Shown: positions 9,541-16,580, counted from the first letter of the stretch. The stretch: 64,000 bases of DNA from Bog-756 sp963727955 (GCA_963727955.1 CAVSII010000001.1:124001-188000); one strand, 5' to 3'. The notes: a model not told the origin generated them from the sequence alone. Numbers and translations are program-made.

Positions 9541-11288
9541 ACCGACTCCGCTGTGTAGCCACCGCCGGCTGCGGCCCGCGCACCACCCGGGGCGGAGGGG
9601 TCGAGTCCGGCCCGGGTCAGCTCGACGTCGATGCTGTCGGCGTAGGCCACGGCCTCCCTCCGACAGCGCTGCTCGTCCCAGCCCAGCTCGGGCCCGATGA
9701 GAGCAGCCACCTCGGCGGCGGCCGCCGCCGCCCCGCGGGCGTCCCGCAGCGAGGCGCGGGTCCGCCGGTCGAGGACATCGGCCACCGAGCGGGCCATCTC
9801 GGCCCGAGCGGCGTAGACGGCCTCGGCCTTGAGGTAACGCAGACCGGGTACCAGGGGGTCGAGCAGCTCCGGACGCCCGTCGGCCACCGACAGGACGGCC
9901 GGCGTCTCTGATCCGTAGCGGCCGGCCAGGTGGGTGGCGACGGCGGCCGCACCGGTGGTCCGGTCCTTCTGGCCCTCGGGGACAGGACGGGGGGCGCCCG
10001 CTCTCGTCCCCCGCAGCCGGAGGTCCTTGGTCACGCAGGGGAGCCGGCGCCGGCCCAGCGACCTGACCACCACGTCCACCGTGTCCTGGGCCATCTTGCG
10101 GTAGGTGGTGAGCTTGCCGCCGGTCACCGTCACCATCCCGGCGGGGGATGTTCGCACCGTGTGGCGCCGGGAGAGATCGGCCGTGCGCTCACGGCGGGCC
10201 CGGCGGCCGGCGGCCGGCGCCAGTAACGGGCGCAGCCCGGCCCACACACCCAGGATGTCGCTCCGGCCAATGGGCGATGTGGTGATGGCGTTGGCCGCGT
10301 CCAGGATGTAGTCGACGTCCTCGGGGAGGCAGCTCGGATCGTCGAGGGGACCTTGCCAGTCGGTGTCGGTGGTCCCCAGGTAGACCTGGTCCCCCCACGA
10401 CACCACGAAGATCGACCGGTGGTCCTCCCGGACGGGGATGACGGCGGCGATGTCGCAGGGGAAGGCCGCCTCGGGCACGGTGATGTGGATGCCCTTGGCC
10501 GGCCTGATCGAGTGGGGGTCGGCCCCTTCGTCGAGGGCCCGCACCTGGTCGGACCACACGCCGGCCGCGTTGACCACCACCGAGGCCCGTATGTCGAAGG
10601 GCGGGGCGTCGGACGGCTCCACGTGGGCCCCGTTGACCTGGCCACCGGGGCCGGTGGTGAGGGCGGTGACCGGTGCGTGGTTGACGGCCACCGCGCCGTG
10701 GTCGAGCACCGCCGTGCGCAGAACGGTCAGCGTGAGTCGGGCGTCGTCGGTGCGTGCGTCCCAGTACAGGAATCCGGCCACCAGCCGGTCGGCCCGCAGG
10801 GTGGGCATGTGTTGGAGGGCCTGGGCCTGGGTCACCTTCTCGTGGCGGTGCCCGATGCGTACACCCCCGGTGAGGTCGTAGAGCCACAAGGCGACGCGGT
10901 AGACGCGGGCCACGCTGGCATTGACCACCCCCTCCTTGCCGAACAGGGGGATGAGAAAGGGCAGCGGTGAGACCAGGTACGGCGCATTGTCCAAGAGACG
11001 TTGTCGTTCGGCCAGGTTCTCGTAGACCAGCCGGTACTCGTGCTGTTGGAGGTAGCGCAGCCCCCCGTGGACCAGCTTCGACGACTTGGAGGAGGTTCCC
11101 GAGGCGAAGTCGTCCTTCTCGACCAGTGCGGTGCGGAGGCCCCGGCTGGCGGCGTCGAGGGCCACCCCGGCACCGGTGATGCCCCCGCCGATGACCAGCA
11201 CGTCGAAGTCCTGGTCGACCAAGCGGGCCAGGGACGATGCCCGATCGAATCCACCCCGCGGCCGGTCGGAGGTGACGCGGTTGTGCAT
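9537..11288 (-). CDS. glpD: Glycerol-3-phosphate dehydrogenase, FAD-dependent
   Basis: Oxidises sn-glycerol-3-phosphate to dihydroxyacetone phosphate and feeds electrons to the quinone pool at the membrane. 583 aa, typical GlpD length. The FAD Rossmann motif DVLVIGGGITGAGVALDAAS lies near residue 30, then FASGTSSKSSKLVHGGLRYL, the substrate-domain segments and VTVTGGKLTTYRKMA; a C-terminal helical DUF4393-like cap follows. The start is taken as ATG 11288, which puts the Rossmann motif at the usual distance; an open frame continues upstream but into the regulatory region. It heads a three-gene operon with the AGPS-like oxidase and the FGGY kinase and is divergent from the Fur-family gene, sharing a 120-base intergenic region with a palindromic operator. 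Confidence 0.92.
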   Translation of the reverse strand: MHNRVTSDRPRGGFDRASSLARLVDQDFDVLVIGGGITGAGVALDAASRGLRTALVEKDDFASGTSSKSSKLVHGGLRYLQQHEYRLVYENLAERQRLLDNAPYLVSPLPFLIPLFGKEGVVNASVARVYRVALWLYDLTGGVRIGHRHEKVTQAQALQHMPTLRADRLVAGFLYWDARTDDARLTLTVLRTAVLDHGAVAVNHAPVTALTTGPGGQVNGAHVEPSDAPPFDIRASVVVNAAGVWSDQVRALDEGADPHSIRPAKGIHITVPEAAFPCDIAAVIPVREDHRSIFVVSWGDQVYLGTTDTDWQGPLDDPSCLPEDVDYILDAANAITTSPIGRSDILGVWAGLRPLLAPAAGRRARRERTADLSRRHTVRTSPAGMVTVTGGKLTTYRKMAQDTVDVVVRSLGRRRLPCVTKDLRLRGTRAGAPRPVPEGQKDRTTGAAAVATHLAGRYGSETPAVLSVADGRPELLDPLVPGLRYLKAEAVYAARAEMARSVADVLDRRTRASLRDARGAAAAAAEVAALIGPELGWDEQRCRREAVAYADSIDVELTRAGLDPSAPGGARAAAGGGYTAESV

Positions 11289-11361
11289 AAGAAGAGCCTG
11301 CCACACGACGGACATCCGACTGCCCGCCGTGCGCACCGGAACTCGACGTTCGCCCGGTTTT

Positions 11362-11378
11362 TCAACAATCATTGTTGA
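11362..11378. promoter_or_regulatory. Perfect 8-1-8 palindrome, probable Fur-family operator
   Basis: TCAACAATCATTGTTGA is a perfect palindrome in an AT-rich island between glpD and the Fur-family gene. Its size, AT content and position 30 bases before the regulator start fit an autoregulatory Fur/PerR box, although the sequence is not the E. coli Fur consensus. Inference from position and symmetry. Confidence 0.6.
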
Positions 11379-11382
11379 TAAA

Positions 11383-11391
11383 CAACTGTTG
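11383..11391. promoter_or_regulatory. Second CAAC-T-GTTG half-site pair next to the operator
   Basis: CAACTGTTG repeats the outer bases of the upstream palindrome (CAAC...GTTG) with a shorter core and is centred 17 bases further on. TGATAA flanks it on both sides (11377-11382 and 11393-11398). It could be a second binding site for the same regulator or part of the core promoter of the Fur-family gene. Confidence 0.4.
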
Positions 11392-11408
11392 GTGATAAGG
11401 TGCCGGCT

Positions 11409-11867
11409 GTGAAGACGCCGGAGGAACTGACCGAGCTCTTCCGCTCCACTGGCCGGAAGGTGACGGCTCAGCGCCAGTGCATCTTCCGGGTCCTGCAGGG
11501 GGACGAGACCCACCCGTCGGCCGAAGCGGTGCATGCCACCGTCTGTCGCCAGATGGAGACCATCTCCTTGAAGACGGTGTACCAGACACTCCATGATCTG
11601 GCCGACCTGGGGGAGATCGCCTCGCTCGACGTCGGGACAGGAATGACCCGGTTCGATCCCAACGTGGACCATCCCCACCACCACCTGGTGTGCCGGCAAT
11701 GCGGACGGGTGCGCGACCTGGTCGCCACCTTTCCCGACGTGGCCGTGCCTGACGGTGCCGACCTCGGTTTCGAAGTGGGGTCAGCGGAGATCGTCTTCCG
11801 TGGGCTGTGCCCCGACTGCCGGGCGCCGACCCGGAGGCGCACCCCGTCGACCCGTGCGACGGTCTAG
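11409..11867 (+). CDS. Fur-family metalloregulator, PerR-like
   Basis: DNA-binding metalloregulator of about 152 aa. The N-terminal winged helix contains KVTAQRQCIFRVLQ and TISLKTVYQTLHDLADLG; the dimerisation domain has RFDPNVDHPHHHLVCRQCG and a second CPDC pair, giving the CxxC...CxxC structural zinc site. The Asp in RFDP corresponds in position to the Asp that marks peroxide-sensing PerR proteins, and the next gene is a rubrerythrin, so PerR-like H2O2 sensing is the favoured reading; Fur or Zur function cannot be excluded. GTG 11409 is chosen because GATAAGG lies eight bases upstream; GTG 11400 would overlap that site. A palindromic operator lies just upstream. Confidence 0.85.
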   Translation: MKTPEELTELFRSTGRKVTAQRQCIFRVLQGDETHPSAEAVHATVCRQMETISLKTVYQTLHDLADLGEIASLDVGTGMTRFDPNVDHPHHHLVCRQCGRVRDLVATFPDVAVPDGADLGFEVGSAEIVFRGLCPDCRAPTRRRTPSTRATV

Positions 11868-11898
11868 CCCCCACGCCACCGTTGCCTGCCGCCGACCG

Positions 11899-11961
11899 CC
11901 TTTGACATAACAGCAACCACCTTTGACATAACAGCAACCACCTTTGACATAACAACAGTCG
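11899..11961. repeat. Three tandem ~21-bp repeats carrying TTGACA boxes
   Basis: Two identical 21-bp units and a third degenerate one, each containing TTTGACATAACAGCAACC or a close variant, lie 40 bases upstream of the rubrerythrin gene. Every unit holds a perfect -35 hexamer (TTGACA) and the period equals two DNA helical turns. It may be an array of promoter or activator sites. It is not CRISPR: the units are contiguous and have no spacers. Confidence 0.8.
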
Positions 11962-11977
11962 TGGAATCGACCACGAC
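11958..11977. promoter_or_regulatory. 7-6-7 inverted repeat before rubrerythrin
   Basis: GTCGTGG and CCACGAC flank a six-base spacer immediately downstream of the 21-bp repeats and 23 bases before the rubrerythrin start. Either an operator or a 5'-UTR hairpin; the sequence alone does not decide. Confidence 0.4.
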
Positions 11978-12000
11978 CGATCAGCAATGAAAGGAACACC

Positions 12001-12420
12001 GTGCCATCACTGAAAGACAGCAAGACCGAGGCCAACCTCAAGGAGGCCTTCGCCGGCGAGAGCCAAGCCAACCGCCGCTATCTCTATTTCGCCCAAAAGG
12101 CCGATGTCGAGGGCTACCCCGACGTCGCTGCCCTCTTCCGTTCGGTTGCCGAGGGCGAGACCGGTCACGCTTTCGGCCACTTCGACTTCCTGCGTGAGGT
12201 CGGAGACCCGGTCACCGGTGTGCCGGTCGGCCCGACCGAGGACAACCTCAAGTCGGCCATCGAAGGCGAGACCTACGAGTACTCCGAGATGTACCCGGGC
12301 TTCGCCAAGACGGCCCGCGAAGAGGGATTCGACGAGATCGCCGAGTGGCTCGAGACTCTGGCCCGCGCCGAAAAGAGCCACGCCGGCCGGTTCACCGAGG
12401 GACTCGCCTCGGTCTCCTGA
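12001..12420 (+). CDS. Rubrerythrin (diiron domain only)
   Basis: Non-heme diiron peroxidase that reduces H2O2 in the cytoplasm; 139 aa, so it has the ferritin-like domain without the C-terminal rubredoxin domain, as in sulerythrin-type proteins. Diiron ligands are visible in EAFAGESQANRRY, EGETGHAFGH, EGETYEYSEMY and ARAEKSHAGRF. The GTG start has AAAGGAA at a good distance. It lies directly downstream of a PerR-like regulator and upstream of DUF3501, a grouping seen in other bacteria. Its C-terminus (FTEGLASVS) carries no encapsulin targeting peptide, so it is not an obvious cargo of the nearby shell. Confidence 0.93.
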   Translation: MPSLKDSKTEANLKEAFAGESQANRRYLYFAQKADVEGYPDVAALFRSVAEGETGHAFGHFDFLREVGDPVTGVPVGPTEDNLKSAIEGETYEYSEMYPGFAKTAREEGFDEIAEWLETLARAEKSHAGRFTEGLASVS

Positions 12421-12491
12421 GAACGGGGAACTCCTGGGAAGGGGGAAACAGCATCCGTCCTTTTCCGATTCCGCTCGGGTGGCGATGCCCG

Positions 12492-12509
12492 GTCCCGGCC
12501 TGCCGGGAC
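12492..12509. terminator. GC-rich hairpin after rubrerythrin
   Basis: GTCCCGGC and GCCGGGAC form an 8-bp stem with a two-base loop (or 7 bp with four) about 70 bases past the rubrerythrin stop. There is no U-run, so termination is only suggested. Confidence 0.35.
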
Positions 12510-12671
12510 TGGGCTCTCCCCTCGGCGACGGAGCCCTGCGCGCCGCTCTCGTGGCCGTCTCCCACCTGTGAGGTTCACGCCATGACCGCCCAACCATGAG
12601 CATCCCACCATGACCGCTCCACTCTGCAGACCGCACCGGTCGGGCCCGGATGGTCGATGGAGGTCGGCACG

Positions 12672-13289
12672 GTGAGCGGAGCGGTGCCGCTCACGCTCGA
12701 CGACATCGCCGATCACCGGGCCTATGAGCGGGAGCGCGACGAGTTCCGGGCACGGGTCATCACCACCAAGAAGCTTCGCCGGATCAGCGTCGGCCCGGTC
12801 ATCACGCTCACCTTCGAGTGCCGCTTGACCATGCGGTTCCAGGTGCAGGAGATGGCCCGCGCCGAAAAGATGGTCAGCGATGAGCAGATCCAGCACGAGC
12901 TCGACGTCTACAACCGCCTCCTTCCCGCCCCCGGGGAGCTGTCCGCCACACTGTTTCTGGAGCTCACTTCGGAAGAAGAGCTCCGGACCTGGCTGCCCCG
13001 CTTGGTGGGGGTGGAAGAGTCCTGCCAGTTCCGCATGGGCGAGGGCGGGCCGGGCCGGGTGGTGGGTTCGATCCCCGAAGCCGAGCATCAGGCCAATCTG
13101 ACCCGCCCGGAGACCACCTCTGCCGTCCATTACGTCCGGTTCGCATTCACCCCGGAACAGATCGAGGCCTTTGCCGCCGAGCCGGTGGCTCTGGCCGTCG
13201 ACCACCCGGCCTATCCCGACGGCCTCCCCGGGACGGTGCTGTCCGACGCCACCAAGGCCGAGCTGCTCACCGACCTGGGCGGCGACTGA
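12672..13289 (+). CDS. DUF3501 family protein
   Basis: Protein of about 205 aa matching DUF3501 along its length: LTLDDIADHRAYERERDEFR near the start, RISVGPVITLTFECR, MRFQVQEMARAEKM, PGELSATLFLELTSEEELR, then HYVRFAFTPEQIEAF and DHPAYPDG at the end. The biochemical function is unknown; the family commonly sits with rubrerythrin and Fur-like regulators, as here, which suggests a role in peroxide or iron stress. GTG 12672 is preferred because GGAGGT lies seven bases before it; ATG 12657, which includes that site, is the alternative. It converges on the encapsulin gene with only seven bases between stops. Confidence 0.83.
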   Translation: MSGAVPLTLDDIADHRAYERERDEFRARVITTKKLRRISVGPVITLTFECRLTMRFQVQEMARAEKMVSDEQIQHELDVYNRLLPAPGELSATLFLELTSEEELRTWLPRLVGVEESCQFRMGEGGPGRVVGSIPEAEHQANLTRPETTSAVHYVRFAFTPEQIEAFAAEPVALAVDHPAYPDGLPGTVLSDATKAELLTDLGGD

Positions 13290-13296
13290 AGGTGCC

Positions 13297-14103
13297 CTAC
13301 CCGTAGGCCAGATGGACAGCCGCGTCTGCGGTGTTGATGCGGAAGGTCAGGCTCTCCTCGACGTAGAGAGTGACCGAGGTGGCGTCCTCCGACAGGTAGC
13401 CAACCGAGAAGTCCTCACCCACGGTCAGTTCGAAGTCCCCGCCCCGCTGGCTGAGCACCACAGCACCGTCCACCGCCGGGGCCCACACCACCGGGCCCTC
13501 GAGGATCTGGCGGAGGTGCTCGAACACCGGGTATCCGCCGTGCTCGGTGGTCTCGGTCACCCCGGTGAAGCAACGGGCGCCGAGGGCGATGGCGTAGGGG
13601 CCGGCCACATCGGCTCCGCGCAGGGTGGCCACCGCCGCGGCCACGTGCTCCGGGTAGCGGCCGTAGTCATTGCTGATCTGCACCGCCTGGTGGGGTGTGG
13701 CCGAGACGATGCCGGCCACCGACCCCTCCGCATAGCCGTGGAAGACCAGGTGATCCTCGGCCAGGGCGGCGGCTTTGCCGGCGGCGATCACCGAGTCGAG
13801 ATCGAGATCGGTAGCTCCCCGATCGGCTGCCGCCAGCTCCGACTTGGACAACACGAAGGGGACCCGCACTTCGATCAGGGGCATGACCTTGCGCCCTGCC
13901 ACCTCCACTGCACCCAGGCCACCGGCATCGAGCGGCTCGACCCGCCCGCTGTCCACGGCCGAGAACTCCCATCCCATGGGCCCGGTGAAATCCACCAGGC
14001 GGCGCGCCGCCAGGTAGTGCTTGAGCGAACGGCTCGCCTCCTGGTCGATCTGGCTCCAGGCGTCGTCGGTGACCGGGGCCAGCTCCCGCATGAGGTGGTT
14101 CAT
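13297..14103 (-). CDS. Family 1 encapsulin shell protein
   Basis: Shell protein of a protein nanocompartment with the HK97 phage-capsid fold; 268 aa, the normal length of family 1 encapsulins. Diagnostic stretches: NHLMRELAPVTDDAWSQID at the N-terminus, the helix that binds cargo peptides, ARRLVDFTGPMGWEFSAV, MPLIEVRVPFVLSK, and the C-terminal FSVGYLSEDATSVTLYVEES. The ATG at 14103 overlaps the stop of the upstream heme-barrel gene (ATGA), so shell and cargo are translationally coupled. No flavin-binding or extra domains are evident. The compartment would sit in the cytoplasm and enclose the partner encoded upstream. It is next to, and convergent with, the PerR-like/rubrerythrin/DUF3501 genes. 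Confidence 0.93.
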   Translation of the reverse strand: MNHLMRELAPVTDDAWSQIDQEASRSLKHYLAARRLVDFTGPMGWEFSAVDSGRVEPLDAGGLGAVEVAGRKVMPLIEVRVPFVLSKSELAAADRGATDLDLDSVIAAGKAAALAEDHLVFHGYAEGSVAGIVSATPHQAVQISNDYGRYPEHVAAAVATLRGADVAGPYAIALGARCFTGVTETTEHGGYPVFEHLRQILEGPVVWAPAVDGAVVLSQRGGDFELTVGEDFSVGYLSEDATSVTLYVEESLTFRINTADAAVHLAYG

Positions 14104-14804
14104 GAGAACATCCTGCTTTCGTGTCGTAGATTGCCGATGCCGAGAGATCCGACCGCGGCAGAAGCCTGGGCCAGTGGATTGAGTGTGGGCGGTGCCACCC
14201 GGGTGAGGGTGTTGCGATCGATATGGGAGAAGGGTTGGTCGCGTCCGGGGATCTTAAGTACCCCCTCTTCCTCGTAGGACCACCTGCCGTCGGGATGCAC
14301 GCTCACCGACATGCGGTAGCTGAGTGTCCGGAAGGCCTGGTCGAGAAAGGGGTTGGACAGGATGCCATAGATTTCGGAGCCGACCTCGGCCCGTACCTCG
14401 AACTCGGTGGCATCGGGCTCGACGTCGCCTCCGGCCAACAGCACCTGGCCCCGGGGGATGCCGAGGGTCAGCATGACCCGGTTGGCCGCCGGCTCCCATA
14501 GCCAGAAACCCACTTGGTCGTGGAAGGTCTCGACTTCTCCCGGTTTGACGATGTGGGTGTGGTAGCGCAGCCCGTAGAAGAGCTGGGGCCCGTTGGTCTG
14601 GCGGTCGATGGGCTGGAGCTCGTAGTGCTCGACGAACTCGTTCCTCTCGGTGCCGGTGTCCACCGGGTGGGCATCGGAGCCACGTATGCCGTCCCAGATC
14701 CCCGCCATCGGTCCGAGGGGTCCGAGGTTGGCCAGCGTGTCGGGATCCCCGTCGGGCTCGGTGTAGATGTCGTCCCCGTACAGTTCGGTTTCGGACCTGC
14801 TCAC
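14100..14804 (-). CDS. Heme-binding beta-barrel (nitrobindin/FABP-like) protein with encapsulin targeting peptide
   Basis: Beta-barrel protein of 234 aa in the DUF1794/nitrobindin-like heme-binding superfamily. GPLGPMAGIWDG at 28-39 is the glycine/tryptophan opening motif; LQPIDRQTNGPQLFYGLRYH, ETFHDQVGFWLWEP and FSHIDRNTLTRV follow, and His194 in the last motif matches the position of the axial heme ligand of nitrobindins. After the barrel (about residue 205) comes a flexible Pro/Ala linker and a C-terminal SLGIGNLRHES, which matches family 1 encapsulin cargo-loading peptides. The GTG start at 14804 has GGAGG eleven bases upstream. Its stop overlaps the encapsulin ATG. Likely an encapsulated heme protein handling peroxide, peroxynitrite or NO; the chemistry is inferred. 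Confidence 0.87.
   Translation of the reverse strand: MSRSETELYGDDIYTEPDGDPDTLANLGPLGPMAGIWDGIRGSDAHPVDTGTERNEFVEHYELQPIDRQTNGPQLFYGLRYHTHIVKPGEVETFHDQVGFWLWEPAANRVMLTLGIPRGQVLLAGGDVEPDATEFEVRAEVGSEIYGILSNPFLDQAFRTLSYRMSVSVHPDGRWSYEEEGVLKIPGRDQPFSHIDRNTLTRVAPPTLNPLAQASAAVGSLGIGNLRHESRMFS
14103..14153 (-). other. Encapsulin cargo-loading peptide at C-terminus of the heme barrel protein
   Basis: Codes for VGSLGIGNLRHESRMFS, the last 17 residues before the stop. The core SLGIGNL closely parallels the SLGIGSL-type peptides of encapsulated DyP peroxidases in actinobacteria and is separated from the folded domain by a Pro/Ala linker, as in known cargos. Confidence 0.85.
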
Positions 14805-14913
14805 GGTGGACCAATCCTCCACGTTGATCGTCCCTGGTCGGCTACCTCCTCGCCGGTGCCTGCCCCGGACTACACCCGGAGCGAGGCGACGGGATCGCCC
14901 TTTCTGTTTCCTG

Positions 14914-14932
14914 GCCGACAGTGTAGGTCGGC
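14914..14932. promoter_or_regulatory. Inverted repeat in the ssb / cargo-encapsulin divergent region
   Basis: GCCGAC and GTCGGC, seven bases apart, lie about 110 bases before the heme-barrel start in the 297-base region shared with ssb (14805-15101). It is a possible operator for the nanocompartment operon. Nothing else distinctive was found in this gap. Confidence 0.3.
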
Positions 14933-15101
14933 TCCTTCGGCCTGGTGGGCGGTGGCCGCCACCGCCAAAGCAAGGTCGGCCGCCAGCTTTCGGGGGCGGG
15001 CCCGGGCAAGGTCGGTGTCCCACCATGGCCGGTCGTAGACCAACGTCGCACTTCGGTGCACAGAGATGCCGCACTCCGGTGCTGCAGAAAAGGAGAAGGA
15101 C

Positions 15102-15542
15102 ATGCCCATTGCATCGGCCACCACCGTCGTCGGGAATCTCACCCGCGATCCAGAAATCCGTTACACCCGTGATGGACAGGCCACCACCACGCTCGGCGTC
15201 GCCGTCAATCGGCGTTGGCAGAACCGCGAGACCCAGGAGTGGGAGGAGGCCACGTCCTTCTTCGACGTCGTGACGTGGCGCGACCTGGCCGAAAACGTGG
15301 CGTTGAGCCTGACCAAGGGGATGCGGGTCGTGATCACCGGCCGGCTCGAGCAGCGGAGCTGGGAGACCGAGGACGGGGACCGGCGGTTCAAAGTGGAGAT
15401 CGTGGCGGACGAGGTCGGCGCCAGCCTGCGATTCGCCACGGTGGACGTGCACCGAATCGAGCGGGTCACCGGTATCGACGAGGCTGAGCGGGAATCGTCC
15501 GACCAGGCCTCCGAAGACGAGTCCATCGGCGCCGGGGCCTGA
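15102..15542 (+). CDS. ssb: Single-stranded DNA-binding protein
   Basis: OB-fold single-stranded DNA-binding protein, 146 aa. N-terminal TTVVGNLTRDPEIRYTRDG, then WEEATSFFDVVTWRDLAENV and VVITGRLEQRSWETEDG are classic SSB blocks. The start is ATG 15102, preceded by AAGGAGAAGGA; an upstream ATG at 15066 would add an unrelated leader. The C-terminus ends ESIGAGA and lacks the acidic DDDIPF-type tip used to recruit repair proteins, which suggests a secondary, SsbB-like paralogue rather than the replication SSB. Confidence 0.92.
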   Translation: MPIASATTVVGNLTRDPEIRYTRDGQATTTLGVAVNRRWQNRETQEWEEATSFFDVVTWRDLAENVALSLTKGMRVVITGRLEQRSWETEDGDRRFKVEIVADEVGASLRFATVDVHRIERVTGIDEAERESSDQASEDESIGAGA

Positions 15543-15575
15543 GGGCCGGCACCGTTCGGCGACTGACACCGTCCG

Positions 15576-15863
15576 GTGGGAACGCCGATCCTGTGGGTGA
15601 TCTGGGCCGTGGGCCTGGTCCCCCACGGTGCCGCCGACTCGATGGTACGAATCGGCGCCCGTCTGTTGGCCTGGGGGCACGATCCCGCCGGCCTGGTCCC
15701 TGGCGGCGGTGCCATGGGGGCCTCGGTGGGCCTGGGATCGGCGTCACTCCTGGCCCTCGTGGCCTGGTTGGTGGGCCTGCGCGTGGAGAGGCGCCGCCGT
15801 GCGGCCCGGCGCCGGCCGGCCTCCCCGGGCCGAAGTCAGCGACACAGGGAGAGTGGTGACTGA
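15576..15863 (+). CDS. Small putative membrane protein
   Basis: Hypothetical protein of 95 aa, GTG start. Two hydrophobic stretches (ILWVIWAVGLVPHGAADSMV and SLLALVAWLVGL) are separated by a Gly-rich loop, and the C-terminus is strongly basic (RVERRRRAARRR), suggesting two membrane passes with a cytoplasmic tail. No family recognised. The stop overlaps the start of the next small gene by eight bases. It is supported by the coding-like alternation of hydrophobic and basic blocks and by fitting neatly between ssb and the next gene, but it could be spurious. Confidence 0.45.
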   Translation: MGTPILWVIWAVGLVPHGAADSMVRIGARLLAWGHDPAGLVPGGGAMGASVGLGSASLLALVAWLVGLRVERRRRAARRRPASPGRSQRHRESGD

Positions 15864-16203
15864 CCCGATGGGCGCGAACCGTTGGGCGGGCGGTCCGGAC
15901 TGTCCGGAAAGCCTCCGCCGCGTCCGCTTCGCCCCGGTGGTCCGCCTGAGCAAAGAGGAGGTGTTTGCCGCCTGTCAGGCCCTGGCCGATGCCGATCGCT
16001 GCCTGTTACGAGCCGGACACCACCGTGAGGCCCAGGCCCTCGGTGATCTGTTCGAACGGTTCGAATCTGAGCTGACCGGCGCCGACGCCTACGCCTACGC
16101 GGTGGCCGATGCCTACTCAGTGGCCGTGTCTGACTCGGTGGCCGTGTCGGACCGGGAACCTCGTCCGGGCTGGTACTCCAGCGAGAGCGAATTGACGCAG
16201 TAG
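15856..16203 (+). CDS. Hypothetical protein with repetitive C-terminal tail
   Basis: Protein of about 115 aa with no recognised family. The middle (LSKEEVFAACQALADADRCL then HHREAQALGDLFERFESEL) reads as amphipathic helices; the tail consists of short Ala/Tyr/Val/Ser repeats (AYAYAVADAYSVAVSD), partly an 18-bp tandem duplication at 16117-16152. The start is taken as GTG 15856 with GGGAGA just upstream; ATG 15868 is possible. The last 91 bases are antisense to the 3' end of msrB, so the repeat lengthens both proteins at once. Confidence 0.5.
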   Translation: MTDPMGANRWAGGPDCPESLRRVRFAPVVRLSKEEVFAACQALADADRCLLRAGHHREAQALGDLFERFESELTGADAYAYAVADAYSVAVSDSVAVSDREPRPGWYSSESELTQ

Positions 16204-16580
16204 CGCTGTCCGGTCGGGGCCGGCCCGTCCGGAAAGACATGCCCCAAGTGGCCACCACAGCGGGCGCAGGTGATCTCGGTTCGCCTCATGCCGAAGCTCT
16301 TGTCCACGTGCTCGTTGATGACGCCGTCATCGAGGGCCTTGTAGAAGCTCGGCCATCCCGAGCCCGAGTCGAACTTGGTGTCGCTGGGGAAGAGGGCCGC
16401 GCCACAGCCGGCACAGGTGAACATCCCGCTTCCCTCCACATGGAGCAGATCACCCGACCAGGCCGGTTCGGTTCCCTTCTTCCGCAGGACGGCGTAGCGC
16501 TCGGGAGAGAGCCGCGCCTTCCACTCGTCCTCGCTCAACTCGACGGTTTCCGCCGCGTTGGTTGCCGTGTTGTCAGTCAT
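16113..16580 (-). CDS. msrB: Peptide-methionine (R)-S-oxide reductase
   Basis: Reduces methionine-R-sulfoxide in oxidised proteins, 155 aa. Two zinc-binding CxxC pairs (CAGCGAALF and CARCGGHLGHVF), the substrate motif SGSGWPSFYKAL and the catalytic RYCVNSLSLEY are present. The ATG at 16580 has AAGGAG eight bases upstream. The usual family C-terminus (LEYQPG) is followed by about 16 extra residues, RGSRSDTATESDTATE, a repetitive tail encoded antisense to the tandem repeat of the neighbouring gene. It fits the oxidative-stress flavour of the 11-16 kb segment. Confidence 0.93.
   Translation of the reverse strand: MTDNTATNAAETVELSEDEWKARLSPERYAVLRKKGTEPAWSGDLLHVEGSGMFTCAGCGAALFPSDTKFDSGSGWPSFYKALDDGVINEHVDKSFGMRRTEITCARCGGHLGHVFPDGPAPTGQRYCVNSLSLEYQPGRGSRSDTATESDTATE

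Noticed and set aside
11781..12071. Open frame on the minus strand reading CYVKGG repeats
   Set aside because: It is only the translation of the 21-bp promoter-region repeats and is antisense to rubrerythrin; no start site or family support.
12001..12420. Rubrerythrin as encapsulin cargo
   Set aside because: Its C-terminus FTEGLASVS lacks a targeting peptide, whereas the heme-barrel protein has a clear one.
16030..16080. TTCGAA-containing segment checked for a tRNA T-loop (another at about 8974)
   Set aside because: No paired acceptor or anticodon stems around either site; both lie within coding frames.
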